Positions 32,401 to 47,400 of a stretch of 64,000 nucleotides of DNA are shown here, one piece after another. Origin of the DNA: Acanthopleura granulata (lineage: Eukaryota; Mollusca; Polyplacophora; Chitonida; Chitonidae); the NCBI GenBank assembly GCA_016165875.1, contig JABBOT010000001.1, forward strand, positions 35,333,011 to 35,397,010. Direction: 5' to 3'. Each line of letters starts with the position of its first letter. Positions within the stretch are counted from its first letter, which is position 1. The notes beneath the pieces are model-generated. The model ran no database searches. It was given only the letters and a program-made list of their open reading frames with translations, and had not been told where the DNA came from. The position numbers and the translations under genes are program-made.

Positions 32401-35400
32401 CCTTCACTAGTTCTGACATCTTCCTTGATCCTTGTAGCTGGATCCACTCGCAAGTAACTCACAAATCACCTGTGAGCATTCCGCCAGTGATTGTGTTTTT
32501 GTCAGACAATGCGTCACACCTACCCATACAACCATGTCATGTGAAGTTTCTGGTTGTGGGGAAGTTTCAGGTGTAGAAGTCTGCATGTTGGTTGGTGGGC
32601 TTGTCAAATTTTTGACAAGTCTTTGTATGGCAAACATCAAACCAAGTCCAATTTTAGGGTAACATTATACTCTGTAGGTCACATTAAGTTAATGGCTGGA
32701 GTGCAAGAAGGCATCAACTGTTTGCGAGAATTTTCACTGCTATTGCAAATTTGTGCTGGTTTTCTTAGTTAATGTGGGGTAGTCATGACAGGCTTATTTT
32801 GTCTAAAGTATTACTCTTTACCTCCAGGAAAATGCTTTCATGGAATACAAGGTTATGGTGAATAAAAGTCACATCTCGCTGACGAAACAGTTTGCATGAG
32901 GCCACAAGTAGAGGTTAGACCAGAACAAAGGCCACATAATATTGCAGCCATCAAGACAAAACAGAGGTTAATGAAAGTTATACCTGTCTGGGTGATTTTT
33001 TTTGGAATTGTAAACATTGGTTTTGTTTTGTATACAAATGCTGTGCACATGTACGTATGGATGCTGCAGTTGTTGTTTCCTTCTGCTGTAAACATGCATC
33101 AGCAATTGTTGATGCTGTGTATCCAGGTTGGTTGTGGTGGTGGTAACTGATGGTTATGTAAGCTTTGGGAGGGATAGTACATTTAGACCAGTTGTCCATC
33201 GTTCATCAATTGTTGATGCTGTGTAACCGGCCTGGTTGTGGTGGTGGTGGTAACTACTGATTATCCTAGCTTTGGAGAGGATAGTACATTTAGACCAGTG
33301 GTCCATTGTTCATCAAATGTTGATGCCGTGTATCCAGGTTGGTTGTGGTGGTGGTGGTAACCACTGATTATCCTAGCTTTGGAGAGGATAGTACATTTAG
33401 ACCAGTTGTCCATCGTTCATCAATTGTTGATGCCGTGTATCCAGGTTGGTTGTGGTGGTGGTGGTAACTACTGATTATCCTAGCTTTGGAGAGGATAGTA
33501 CATTTAGACCAGTTGTCCATCGTTCATCAAATGTTGATGCCGTGTATCCAGGTTGGTTGTGGTGGTGGTGGTAACTACTGATTATCCTAGCTTTGGAGAG
33601 GATAGTACATTTAGACCAGTTGTCCATCGTTCATCAAATGTTGATGCCGTGTATCCAGGTTGGTTGTGGTGGTGGTGGTAACTACTGATTATCCTAGCTT
33701 TGGAGAGGATAGTACATTTAGACCAGTTGTCCATCGTTCATCAATTGTTGATGCCGTGTATCCAGGTTGGTTGTGGTGGTGGTGGTAACTACTGATTATC
33801 CTAGCTTTGGAGAGGATAGTACATTTAGACCAGTTGTCCATCGTTCATCAATTGTTGATGCCGTGTATCCAGGTTGGTTGTGGTGGTGGTGGTAACTACT
33901 GATCATCCTAGCTTTGGAGAGGATAGTACATTTAGACCAGTTGTCCATCGTTCTTCAATTGTTGATGCCGTGTATCCAGGTTGGTTGTGGTGGTGGTGGT
34001 AACTACTGATCATCCTAGCTTTGGAGAGGATAGTACATTTAGACCAGTTGTCCATCGCTACCCAGGCTGGCACGACCAAAACTTGTAATCTGTGAATGCA
34101 CCTTGATGATAGGAGTTGACGTGAATTCAGTGAAGCCTTACCCTTAGATCCCACACTTAAAGCCTTGATAGCTTTTTGTTTGCCACAAATACACGTGTAC
34201 ATTTTAAGAAGCCATTGATGTGGATGTCTACTGCGTCACATATTAGGCAGGTCAGAAAATTACATGGACCATTGTGTGTTTGGGTATGACTTTGATTTCC
34301 ATGGTGTGATCTATAGATATTATAAGTATGATATTGTGTTATCCTGATATAAATAGACATGTTAGTTTATATTTGTATATGTCTGTATATTATGTTCATT
34401 GGTCAGTCCAGCCCAGTTAAACTTTAATCAGCAGGTATTAATTATTAAGCCTAGTGTATGAATAATTGATAGGTGTGCAGTTTGTTACACTTTGATGTGA
34501 ACTGAGTTAATAGTTTGATCAGAAGTGATCAAATATTCTCATTGAGCCATGTAGTGGATTCTTGGCCCAGGGGCATAAATTGGTTTCTACTTGATATGGT
34601 GAACTCCTTTGGTGGAGAAACTGGAAAGTGAATTATGATGAAGCATGTCTTAGCAGCAAATCTGATATAAACCTGGGAACTTGGATAATTTACAGTGGCC
34701 GTTCATAAACGAGATGAAAGCCTAGTCACACTTTTATTAACTTGGTTTGCGGCTGAGCCATGCTTGATATCAACGTAGGTCAGCCTATAGGTACATGACT
34801 TTATTACGTGTTTAAACATGTTAAAAAAGACAACAGTATCTTCCTACTCGTGGTGATATCATTTTGAATGTTGTGTATCTTTCAAGTGGTATTTTCCCTC
34901 TCAGTGTTATGATAACCCAGGGTATGGAAGCATGTCAAGGCTCTGCAATCTTCATGTGTCTGTGTGGAGACATGTAGTGTTGACAAGACTGTTTGTGTTG
35001 TCTAGGTCCTTTACAGATTTGGGGTATCACTTTTCATGCACAGGGAATAAGCCCCTCCTCCCTCCCTCTCCCTTGTACAAGGACTCTGTACCTATGACCT
35101 GTAAAGTTGTGTGCAAACATTGACCTGTGAGATTGTGCAGTTGTCTGAGCATATTCTGGTTTTGTGTGACTACATAGCCTACTGATGGCCACCACTCCTT
35201 TCACTTCACAAAGTTAGCAGTTGTAAGCAAGACCAGCTCTATGACATGTGTGTTATATGTATATATGTATATCAGCATTCCTCAACACCCACTTTGTATG
35301 TCTGTCTAAACCACAAGTCTTACTCAGTTTATGGGAGGAGGCACTGACATGGAGGTCTGTTTTTAGAGGGGAAATCCTTCCTATGGTTGAGGTGATTCAG

Positions 35401-38400
35401 AACTTAGTGCCTACAGGGCAACTCCCTCACCAGACATATAATACATGAGCTGTGCTCTACATAGAATTTCTATGAGTCCTTCCAAGAAATTGAATGAAAT
35501 TTTGCCTTTCGGTTTTCCCTGTTTTGTATCCAGAAATTGATCTCCTGTTTTTCTTTAAGAGCAACATTCATTCATTAGCTTACACTTTTACAACTTCACC
35601 ATAGCTCAGTTTGTAATCATTGCGGACAAAATTAGTCTACCATGCAAAATGGAACCTACTTTTTGTTTCCATTGTTACGTGATTGTTTCTTCCAGTAAAA
35701 ACGGTATGAATGACCTGATATAACCCTGATGTCTATGTTTCAGAATTTTGCATGTGTACAAGAGCAGAGTTCTGTGCTGAGGCTTTGCCACATGTTCTGA
35801 GTGAAAAATGAGCAATAAAGCTGTGTTCTGTGCTGAGGCTTTGCCACATGTTCTGAGTGAAAAATGAGCAATAAAGCTGTGTGGATTTACTGAAAATTAA
35901 AGCTGGCACCTGTGGAAGGGTACCCTGATACCCTTATGGGTTAGATCCTGCATCTGAGTGATGATACATGGCATTTTCGCCGCTCTAACAGATGAATCCA
36001 TTCGTGATAATGAATTAATCCGTTACTGATAACACACTAATCAGTACTCAGGAACTAATTGATCTGTGAGGTGGACAGAAATACTCTGCGTCAGTTCTCA
36101 TATTACCAATTTAATGAAAGATTTTTTGAGAATATTTATGTCAGACGTTTACGACAAACAGCAAAACAGTACTTTCTTGGTGAATGAACATAACCTTTTA
36201 TGATTATCCAAGAAGTATCAGGTACGTGGGAAGGTCTGTTAGCAACCTGCGGATGGTCGTGGATTTCCCCTGGGCTCTGCCCGGTTTCCTCCCACCGTCA
36301 TGCAGGCCGCCGTCGTATAAGTGGAATATTTTTGAGTACAGTGTGAAACATCAGTCAAACAAGTAAATAAATATTTGTATCGAGTGTGTATGCATAGCCT
36401 TGATACACCTGAGGTAACGTCCAGTTATGTACATTTACATGTTTATCAGACTTCACTAGCACAGCAAAGTGCACATGACATGCGCCAGTTATTTCCCTGA
36501 GGCCATTTCTCTTTTTTTTTTTTGACTTGGTGCATGCCTTACCAAGAAGAATACAGTGTTCAAAGGTACTTATTTATTGAGTGTTTGTATAATAGAAAAC
36601 TTATGATTTTCCCAGAAACCTCTGCTTCAATAATGACAAATTACAAGATACTTTTAAGGTTTCATTTGTGTTAACATTCGTGCAACAGTTTCCTATGTTT
36701 CTTTGTCAATTAAGTGTTCATTAGGAAAACCATTATTGTAAGTGTGTATTGTTTCTTCCTTCCTCACAGGTATGCCTCCACATTTCATGTAGCAAATTAA
36801 ATAAGTAGGCCTATTACACGCACAGTATGTTACATTATCTGAAAGGTCACACCTGCATTTGTACCTGGGAAATTTGTATCACAGTTCAGCTGTTGCTATA
36901 TATACATGTACCTACATAAAGTGCAAAAGTAATCTTTGTTAATCTGGGGTATTCACATAGAGAATGGGAAAACATGTCTATAGATACAGGTATCTATAGA
37001 TATCATTGATTTTTTCCATGTAAGTGTTTGAGTTATGTTTCATTCAGCTCTTCAACATAGCTCTTGTGTTACTAAGTGTGCAGTGCTCCCTGCCTTCATT
37101 AAATGCTGATGCAGGTTGGGTTAAATGCAGGGTGTATTACATATGCAGTGTGGTGCATCTAACTAACAGTATCCCTTCCTTCCCCCAGAGAGTCTGTCTA
37201 GGCTAAATTGTAGATTGACATGGTTATGCATGTTATTACAGCACCTCATTTCCCAATGGTCCAGTTTTTCCTGCCATTATCCTCTGCGCTTTCTTGCCCT
37301 CCCTGAACACTCCCAAGTTGCCGTTACAAACTCACATTATCATTCCTGCCGGCAGTAATGAGCCTGTTGATTTTTTTCTTTTTCTGATGTAATAATGCTC
37401 GGTAGTTAGGAGTTGAAATAAGAATGATCTCATTTTTCACTTGTGTTAGACATGCACTGGTGTCCTGTGACTAAATTTAGCCTTGTTAGCTGGATGGGAG
37501 CTTGGCAGGAGTGTGTATTTCTAGTATAGTGAATGTTGATGAATGCTTCCAAGATCATTGGGGATCAGAATGGCGCTAAGGTTTGGGGCCATTTTAAGCG
37601 TGATGCGTAGGGTTACTGTACGCGTATCTAACTAAATTTTTTAAATGGCAAAAGATCACCTACATGGAAGAGAACCAAGAAATGGTGTTAAGGTTTGGGA
37701 TCATTTTAAGCGTGATGCGTAGGGTTACTGTATGCGTATCTAACTAAATTTTTTAAATGGCGAAAGATCACCTACATGGAAGAGAGCCAAGAAATGGTGT
37801 TAAGGTTTGGGATCATTTTAAATGCCATACATTGGCATACTGTGGTGTTGTGTTAGTGCACGTTTAAGAGGTTAAAGATCGCTTAGTTGTGTAAATGTAA
37901 GCCTAGAAATGTTTTTAGGGTTGAGTCAAGTTAAAACACTGTACATGTACGTGGGGATGAAAGGTACCATACTTTCGTCGTACTAATGTTCAACGGGCAA
38001 AAGATATATCACCCACCTATATGTACAAAACATCATTGTAATGTGCTATACATGCTACAGAGTGTGTGCATGCATGTGTAGTTCGGTCACCAAAGCACAC
38101 CAATCACCACAGGGCGTACAAATGTGCATCTCCATTTCGTACACTAACACAGGGTGCCATGCTTCCCTTGTGGCCCCTTCCCTCATTTCCCCTTACGCTC
38201 CGGTGGACAGCTAGTACAGGTCTTCGTACTGGAGTCGTGCTATCACACTCCCACACCAAGCACACTCCTGAAACAAAATCTAAGTGAGCTAGTAACGGGC
38301 CTGAAACTTGGCATGATCTTCTGCAGGGGTGGGATGATCACACTCCTGCTCAAAAACAGAAACATCAGTCTGGCTATATGGAACTAGGTGACTGTAGACT

Positions 38401-41400
38401 TATGAGGCCAGGGGAAGCAGTGCACTCAGCACCTTGATGAGGACCTGAGGACACTTACTGAAAAACTCCACATTGTGCCGAAGTGGAAATGTTCCAGGTA
38501 GCATAGGTAATACACGCTGCATTTGAAAGAAGGAGATCTATTTAAAACAGGTTTTCACATGGTTTAATATAACAGACACCTTTATGTTAGCTGAAGCGTT
38601 AAGGTAGATGACTGCTGTATCCTTGAGTGAATGCTTGGGGCCAACATTCATCGCCTTGTTCTGTATGTAGGCAGTTTATTTTCTTCTGGTCACCTGTGAC
38701 AGGGTCTCTGGTAGTGAAGTAACCTGTACACTGTCACAGTGTATATATAGTGTGTGACAGTGTTTTGTTAGGATAATTTGTCACAGGTAGAGCTTATTGA
38801 CCAGGGTAATAAAGGGATCAGAGAAGTAGGTGCGGAGAAGGTGGGGGTGGGAGACATCCGTGTGTCAGTGCCCAGGTTCAGTTGGCCTTGCAAACAAACG
38901 TGTTTGAAGTTGTTGTGATATACACGAAATGACTGAAAATTTTGTCCATGACTAAGTTGCTCATTTTTCTGATTGTAAGAGCTCTATTTACCTTAGAAAA
39001 GTGTTATGAAGTTTGTTTGGAGGGTAGAATGATATCCCACTGGAAAAATATAAGTTCCAGCCCCCAAAATGACATTCTAAAGCATTAATGTGCTTCTCAA
39101 AATGCTCTTTTGGGGTGAAAGTTTAGACCCTTTATTGTATGTCTACATGGTGATATCTGGGACATTATGTGTTATAGAAATTAGAGACATTATCAGAGGA
39201 ATATATATTAACATCACACAATGTTGGTACAGAATCCTGCATGAATAAATATTTAAGACAGAATCGAAGGGGATACAAAAAAAGGATGTGAATAATACTG
39301 TTGTGCGTACATTGTTAATAGTTGTGAAAACCGACCTAACATTGTGCCATATACATAATTGAACCAGTACTGTGTTAGGGGTAAGCTAAGTATGTGTATT
39401 TAATATTGCTGCTGAAAAGGCAATTTACTTCCTGATAGACATGTAATAATCTGAATACATAGTTCCATCTACTGTGCAGTGTATGTTTACATGATCTGTG
39501 ATTATCCTGTGTCATTGTTGCCTTGTACTTATGTATCAGCTTACAGTATCCTTCCACAAACATTGTCATGTTGCGTTCATTCATGTTAGTTCTAATGTTG
39601 TACATTTTATATACATGTATTACCCATAAACCAGCATTTGGGCCTGATGTTGAAACTAATTAAATGAATAAATAAGTGTGTAAATACTTATATAATGATT
39701 ACAAAATTGTATGTTATTTTTAACCATCACTGTTGATTATTTGCTTGATTGTTGATTGTACACATCCATTGGTGTAAATTCTGTTAGAGTGAGATAGAAC
39801 TAAAGCTGGGCTGATTTGATCATGTCATACATGTGTATAGGTTATGTGCAAATTTCAATGCTGGCCACCTGTTGATTATACCACTGTGTGACATTGTTCA
39901 GCGGCATCATCTCTTCCCTTTTCCCCATTCCTTGCTCTTAAAACAGGAAATTGTACCATAATTAAACGAGGCGATCATCGGACTGAATGATCCTATCAAG
40001 CCTAGTGCTCAATCTGGAGAGATTCTGTGTTTAGTTATTATGTAATACCAAGTACTTTTTGTGTTTATTATTTTTTGGAAGAGGGGATGATGGGGTGGGG
40101 TTTGGGGGAGAGGGTCTGTGTCCTAAAATATCTGGTTAAATTTCTGTTCTGGTTATTTATTGAGGGTAAGGCATTTGGCCCTATGCTAGGTGGCTGCAGG
40201 ATTTCGCCTGCCCGCCTGGCAGTTTGATGTGTTTAATAGACTGGCTCTGAGCCAAACTGCCAGTCGCTCTCCTCACATAAACACTTCTGTTGACCACATG
40301 ATCAGCGTTATCATAGCATGCAGCATGCTGGTAATGTGGCCATAAGTAGACACTGTGTTAGTGCTGTTACATCGCCCATTCCCTGATGTCGTAAGACTGA
40401 ATTCCCTAGTCTCCCAGGCCTGAGAGGATTCTCCTGGGTATATACTATGTTAACACCCTGTCAGCAGACTAACCCACACCTCTGTACCTAAGTAGGCCAT
40501 TTATAATTAATTGTTTAGTTGTAATGACCCAGCCGCCTTAAGTTTTCCTGTTGCATGGTTAAAATTGGATCTCTTTAGAATTAAATGAAACAAGCATAAC
40601 ATTTTGAATTATCCACAACAGATAGCTGCTGGAAAGATAATGTACCGCAATATAAATTTCAGATTCAGTGTAATTTGTTGGCCTAGATTGTGTCGTAGGT
40701 GAAGCTCACATGCCCCTTCCCTCCCCCCCCCCACTCATTTGCACCACACCACACATAGTGTTTTCTAAGCAGGAATTGGATAAGAAGTAATTAATAGTTA
40801 CCATTTGTGCCATCTGTGATCTTAAGAAAGAGATCATAGAAACAGCGGATTACTTAAGAGTGGCCTTCCTATGTATCCCACTGTTGCTGGTGCAGCCTGT
40901 CCTTGTTGCTAAGGTGTGGTGGTAATGTAGATAACACAGACGCATGCTAGCAGGAGCACCTATGGGGTACCTGGTGCGCTAAACAGACGGTCAAACAACA
41001 AAGTTACCTTTTTTTACAAAATTACAGTGGCTTCATTGAATATTTTTAGCTTAAACCAGCAAATGCAGAACAGTTTAATTTGAATGGCAAAGACTGCATA
41101 GCAAATTCAGTTTAAAGATTGGCTTGAATTCAGTGCATTGCAAAGACACATTTTCCTGAAACTTGAAGAACAATGTGCATTTCTGTACATGTACATGTAT
41201 ATGAACACACATACATGTACATGATAACTTGAGGAGTTGCACATTTTTTCCAAGCTACATTGTAAATGTATTCCAAAGCCTGGGGTTGTTACCTCATGGG
41301 TGTGTTAGCTGGTCTTTTCATACATGTAGCTCTTGGGCTAGGGCTGGGTGGTGTGCAGAGCTTTATAGTCAATCCAGATTTCTAGAGGAATCACTGTACA

Positions 41401-44400
41401 AGTATATAACCTTCACACTGACTCATTATACACCTTACATGTATTGACATCACTGCAGTCTGTCATATTGCTGTGTGTAATGTATGGGTTCCAATTGCCA
41501 GGCATTACCCTAATCCATGTGCTGTTGACACACAGTCTGTGCTGGAAATTTATGATGCAGATCTAAGAGTATCAAGTGACACTGGCTGTCTGTATCACTG
41601 AACCTCCCAACCCCACTCCCTGGCAGGCTGCCTTGTCCATATTTGATGATTAATATGTTTTTACCCCGATCCTTTATTTCACTGCTAGATGTGCACACGT
41701 ATGTTTTGTTGTGAAAATGTTCATACGTCTATTTTCCTGACTCGGTAATTATATTTCCTCATTTTCTGTGTTTTATCTAAAGTTAATTATGTAAAAATGC
41801 ACTTGCAGCAGCACATTAAAATGATACTTTTCATGGCTCAATTTTAAGGATTTTTCCTGGGGGCCCACAGGGCTACCAACCCCTGTCATTGTGGTGGCCT
41901 GTAATGAAATTTGTTTGCCCAGACAGAGTTCAGTCTGTATATTTTCACTGAAAATTTCATGCCTTCCCAACTAGTTATTAATTTTATTAAGGACAAGTTG
42001 GTTTTAACAGGTGTACGGGGCAACACCAGTTCAGCATATGGAAACACATGGCATGTTTCTGTCATCATAGTGTTTGGTCAGTCCTCACAGACCACTGGAC
42101 AACCCTTGAAATTGACCCCTGCTTTCCATGGCAACTCTTAAAAAAACTATGAAGTGGGGCTATAAGGAGGTTGAATCTATCATAATCGTGTAAATATATT
42201 TCTTGAAAAATGCTAAACATCAGATAAAATACAGTATTTAATCCTTGCAAATCATATATATCAGCATATACTCAACGTAGTTCACTGAATAATTCAACTG
42301 ACCTTAAGAACTGATATAAATTAAAAGAAAAGATACCAGAAAAGTATTGAAGTTATGCAGTTTAGATCGATAAGGTGTCCATTGTGCAAGTCTTCTTAAA
42401 TGAAAGCCCTTGTTCACAGACCAAGATAGAGTAGGTTGGGTTTTTTTTTTTTTTTTTGGTATTTTTAAGCGCTGTACATCTTACAACCTGTGAACTGAAG
42501 CAGGTGTATACAACCAGTGAAGAAGAAAAGAAAAAAAGTCAGAGGAATTAATTGTGGAACAGTTGTCAGTCAGGTTTGTGTTGTGTACAAATGCAGCTTT
42601 CATTAGATGAAACCTGGGAGGCTGGGCATTCCTAGACCTGATGTTAAAATTTGCTGGATCAGCTTCTTTTATATGTACATGTTGGCTTTGAAGGGAGAGG
42701 AGAGATGTTGTGTGTTTGAAATGCTGGGTGTATCTGCCTGCATACTCTGCTTAGTGAAACTTTTGGCTGTTGTGTGTGCTTGCAGTTTGGGATATGATGT
42801 ACATACATGGTGTAGGGTTGGTAATGAGTGCAGCATGATTTATGTATGGGGGTTATGTACTGTGTAAAACCCTCATGCATGGTTTACACAGGGCTCTCAT
42901 GTTGCCATCTGCAGATAGAACTCTCCATGTGAGTGGGAAAGTCTTCGGTATGGTGTTAAAAAACAATCATATATATATATATATATATAAATTAATGAAT
43001 TTGTGAAGAATTAGTGTCAAGATGTTGTTTGTTCATGTATCAAGACAGGTCAAATGTAAATAATGTGTGTTGTACATTAGTAAGGGTCATTTTGTGGAGA
43101 GTCTAATGGATGTGTTATACTTGTAGAGTAGAGGGTGTTGTCAGGTACTAGGTGCACATGTAGAGTAGAGGGTGTTGTCAGGCACTAGGTGCACATGTAG
43201 AGTAGAGGGTGTTGTCAGGCACTAGGTGCACATGTAGAGTAGAGGGTGTTGTCAGACACTAGGTACACATGTAGAGTAGAGGGTGTTGTCAGGCACTAGG
43301 TGCACATGTAAAGTAGAGGGTGTTGTCAGGCACTAGGTGCACATGTAGAGTAGAGGGTGTTGTCAGGCACTAGGTGCACATGTAGAGTAGAGGGTGTTGT
43401 CAGGCACTAGGTGCACATGTAGAGTAGAGGGTGTTGTCAGGCACTAGGTACACATGTAGAGTAGAGGGTGTTGTCAGGCACTAGGTACACATGTAGAGTA
43501 GAGGGTGTTGTCAGGCACTAGGTGCACATGTAGAGTAGAGGGTGTTGTCAGGCACTAGGTACACATGTAGAGTAGAGGGTGTTGTCAGGCACTAGGTACA
43601 CATGTAGAGTAGAGGGTGTTGTCAGGCACTAGGTACACATATATATGCTTTATGTTATAATATGTGTTATTAACGATGCATTGTGCAAGTAGGTGTTCAG
43701 TATATACAGTATGCATATTTTCAGGGTATTTCTATGCCTAGAGTGTAAAAATTGTATATTCTGTGAAGCAGTGATGTTGGCAAACGCATGGGATAAATTA
43801 ACCCCATAATCAAATGGTGAAGATGAATAACATGCGGAAAGGTAGTAATATTATAGTGTGTCTCGTTATTGTCTATATGTATGGGTAGCCATGGTGTGTA
43901 CGGTAAATTGTCCACTTCTGTTGGGACGGATTGTTGGCGGTGGATTCTGTTTGGCCATCTGCCTCTCTGGTTATGGTCTTGGTAGATAAACTCATGTAAT
44001 TAAACACATGGCCATAGATTATCTGGTTAAGTTTTTCTATTTTGGGATAAATAATGTATGGTAGCCATAAATTGTCTGCTTAGAATATTCCCTAGTTTGT
44101 GGCAGATTAACCTGCCCATATTGGGGCATATATGATGGAAATAAATTATCTGGTCAGCCTTCCAGCACTGGGAAACAGGTCATTCAGATGCTCCAAGTCT
44201 AGTTGCCATTCTTTTGACAGAACTAGTAACAATGTGATTTCATGAAAGTTAGTAAAGTTGGGTAAAGGTCATTGATTCAATTTTCTGATCATTTTGAAGG
44301 TAATAACCTAATAATTAAACAACAGAGGCTGTGTTCTAGTGTTTGCAATTGTCAAGCACATTTCCTAGTGATTTAAACAAATACCCTGGCAAGAGATTTC

Positions 44401-47400
44401 CTGCTTTTTAAACGTTTCTGTGGTGATACAGGTATGGTGGCCGCAGATTAATTCGTGAAATCATGACATATATTACACATAGAAGTAGAGTGAAAGCCTC
44501 GATGGTGTATCTCTCATTGGGTTTTTTTTGTTTTTTGTTTTTTTGTACACTACTGTCAAACTAATTTACATGTACTCTATTGTGTTTCCATGGCAACCTG
44601 TAAGACTCATTTTCTGCAGACTGCGATCAGGTGTGATCTATCCTCTCTAACCCAGCACGAATCCCAGGTTATTTTAAGCCTGTATTCCCACAGTTGGGTG
44701 GAGTAGTCTCTCCACACATGTGGCACATGTATGCAGTCAAGACCCCAACTCAAACCTTGCTGCTCTCCATCTGTGAAGCATTCTTGAACTTAAGCTGGGT
44801 TCAGCCCATGAAATAAGCAATAGGTTATCTGAATTCACAATGTAGGGACAAACACTTAACTTGTGGAGACAGTATCTTGCTGTAGCACTTGTGAGTAATC
44901 TCTAGTGATCGTGTCGAGGAAATATGGCCTTGTTATAGATAGAGCATCCTTCATGAATGAGTCGAGCTGTAGGCCCAACCACAGCAAACGTCATATTTGA
45001 CCTATAACCAAGTGTAACCATGGTATTATTTACAAAATGTGTAAATCATTAGACTTGTTAAAGATGTGCTCAATCATTTTTATGTAGTTTTTAAGTTTTA
45101 TGTGATTCAGTAAATCATTTGGCTCCTGCTTGTTGTTTCTCATAAACAATATGTTCCAGGACTGATTCATCTTGATACCCCAAACCCAATGCAGTTTGAC
45201 CTATAATTCTGTCCAAGACTTGCATGTTTTCTTATCTTTTGAGTTCAGGTAGATGTTTTTTTAGGTTTTGTTGAAAGGCAGAGGGATATCCAACTAGAAA
45301 GTTGTCTCGACGAGAGAAGTAATATTTTGTGACTTTTTTTATTTATTTGCCTGCTAAAATATACTGGTACTTTTGGGGAAATTCTTCTAAGTGTGTAGAT
45401 TATATGCTGAAACTTTCATGCTGTGGTCAGTAAACATACAGTTGTTTGGTTTATCAGCCCCAGTATTTGGGCAGGTTATATTAGGGCAGTATTATATATA
45501 GCTCGGTTTAAAATGCCACAAGATTCTATCTAGAGGAAACCTGTTGTAAAACAGATTTTGGGGGTGATTACAGATGACCTACATACAGATATTAGACATG
45601 GGAAACACCCAAAACCAGCATCTAGTGGTTTAAAATGTTGAATGTATGTCAGCAGAGACATGTATCGAAGAGCACTTAGCATTTTATATATGAAGTAGAA
45701 ATGTCTTCACTTGGCGTGCAGATTTCCAGGAATCACCATGGATGCACACTGTAACATGTTGCTTTGTTGTTACAATTACACACCAAAGTGGCAACCTCAA
45801 ATACTATAAGTTGAACTTGAAGTTTTTGTTCTTGTATCAGGCAAGCAGAACAAATGTTGGTCAGCCATATTGGAACAAAATTAGCATTGTGTTGTGGCAA
45901 GCTCCAGCATGGCTGCGAAAAAGTAGGTCGCAGAAACCCAGGATGATGATTGGTCAGTGTATGCATCATGGCACACGTATTGATGGTCCGTGGTATGATG
46001 TGGGCATGGGAGAGCACTCTGGCCAGTGACAGGCTATCAGTAAGACTCCACGTCCCCAGGGTCTTACCTTCCCCTTGCCTTAGAATGAGGTCATATATGA
46101 TACCCTAAGGCAGGAAAGCGACATGTACCCACCAGACACCCTATCACCTTACGCTCCAGCGTGAAGCCAGGTGATCAGATCCTGCCTGAAGAATAAGGGC
46201 TAATTGTTGAACTCTGCCCATCCTTTTGACCACTTCACCACCTACCCCTGTGAAATATGACCTCAGTGTTAACTTCTGAATTTCTTAAGCCCACTCCCCT
46301 GTAAATACAGCCCACTTTCTCCTCAGCAGGTACGTTCTACAAACAGGCTGGAACACGCCTTACAACATGCACACCTGTACCCAGTGGATGCCATATTAGT
46401 CACCATGGCAACAGCAAGCAGCTGTTTTTTTTTGCTCTCTCGCTCTCTCTGTTTTTTTTTTTGTTTTTTTTTTTCTTCGGCTTATTTCAGTTTTTAGCCA
46501 ACGATGAAAATATAAAGATGCCCTTGTTACGGACAACGTCTTCCACTGTACACATGTGCAGCTCACGTTAGCTATGCTAACAACCGACCCATACACGCCG
46601 CTGTGCTTTAGATCTGTAGAAATCTAAGACTCGGCAGTGCGGTTCGCCTGAAAACTAAGGATTGGACTTTGCGCGGGGCTTGAGGCTGTGAGCGGTCATC
46701 AATAGGAAGGATTGATCAACTTTGTTGTGCACCTCAATAGGCCGGCACTCTACACATATCGGTACTCGGCCAATACGGCAGTCTCCAGCATTCATCTCTT
46801 CTCTGGTAATTGTTTGCTCACCTATTTGTGGATCCCTGGCTTAACATGGCTGACTCAGTGGCACTTCTCTGTAATTGCTAGGTCAGGAGAATTTCACAAG
46901 CCTGATGCTGTGCACAGTGCACAATGACGTACACAGTATGCGTATGTATGTATATTTAAATTGTTACCAGAACTCCTGACACAAACTATGAATTCACAAA
47001 CCACTAGGACCTCTGTTTAACATACCAACAAGTACTCCTATGTGGCATTTAAATATCTCCTGAACTGACCCTTTTCCAAATACAGAATGATTAATGGGGT
47101 GTATAATACAAAAGTCACCTATATCCAAGGGCAGTGTGGTCATGGTATAAGTAACGGGCAAATAATGAGGAAGAGAATAATTATCTCTAAGCCTTTGTTC
47201 AGAGATTGGATTACATTAATTACCAGGAATAATGGTGTTGTTGCATCCAACATGGAGATATGATTTGAATTGCAGAATGTTCATGTATGCCTAGAGTGTA
47301 TAAAAGATGCCTGGATGAAATACCAGGAAGATATCTCTAATGTGTGATAAACAAGTTAATGGCACTGGTAGACTGTCCCTGGTGTGTAATATTATGTGTT

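Noticed and set aside
43123..43640. Regular 37-bp repeats resembling a CRISPR array
   Set aside because: Units are head to tail with no unique spacers, and the setting is an animal intron.
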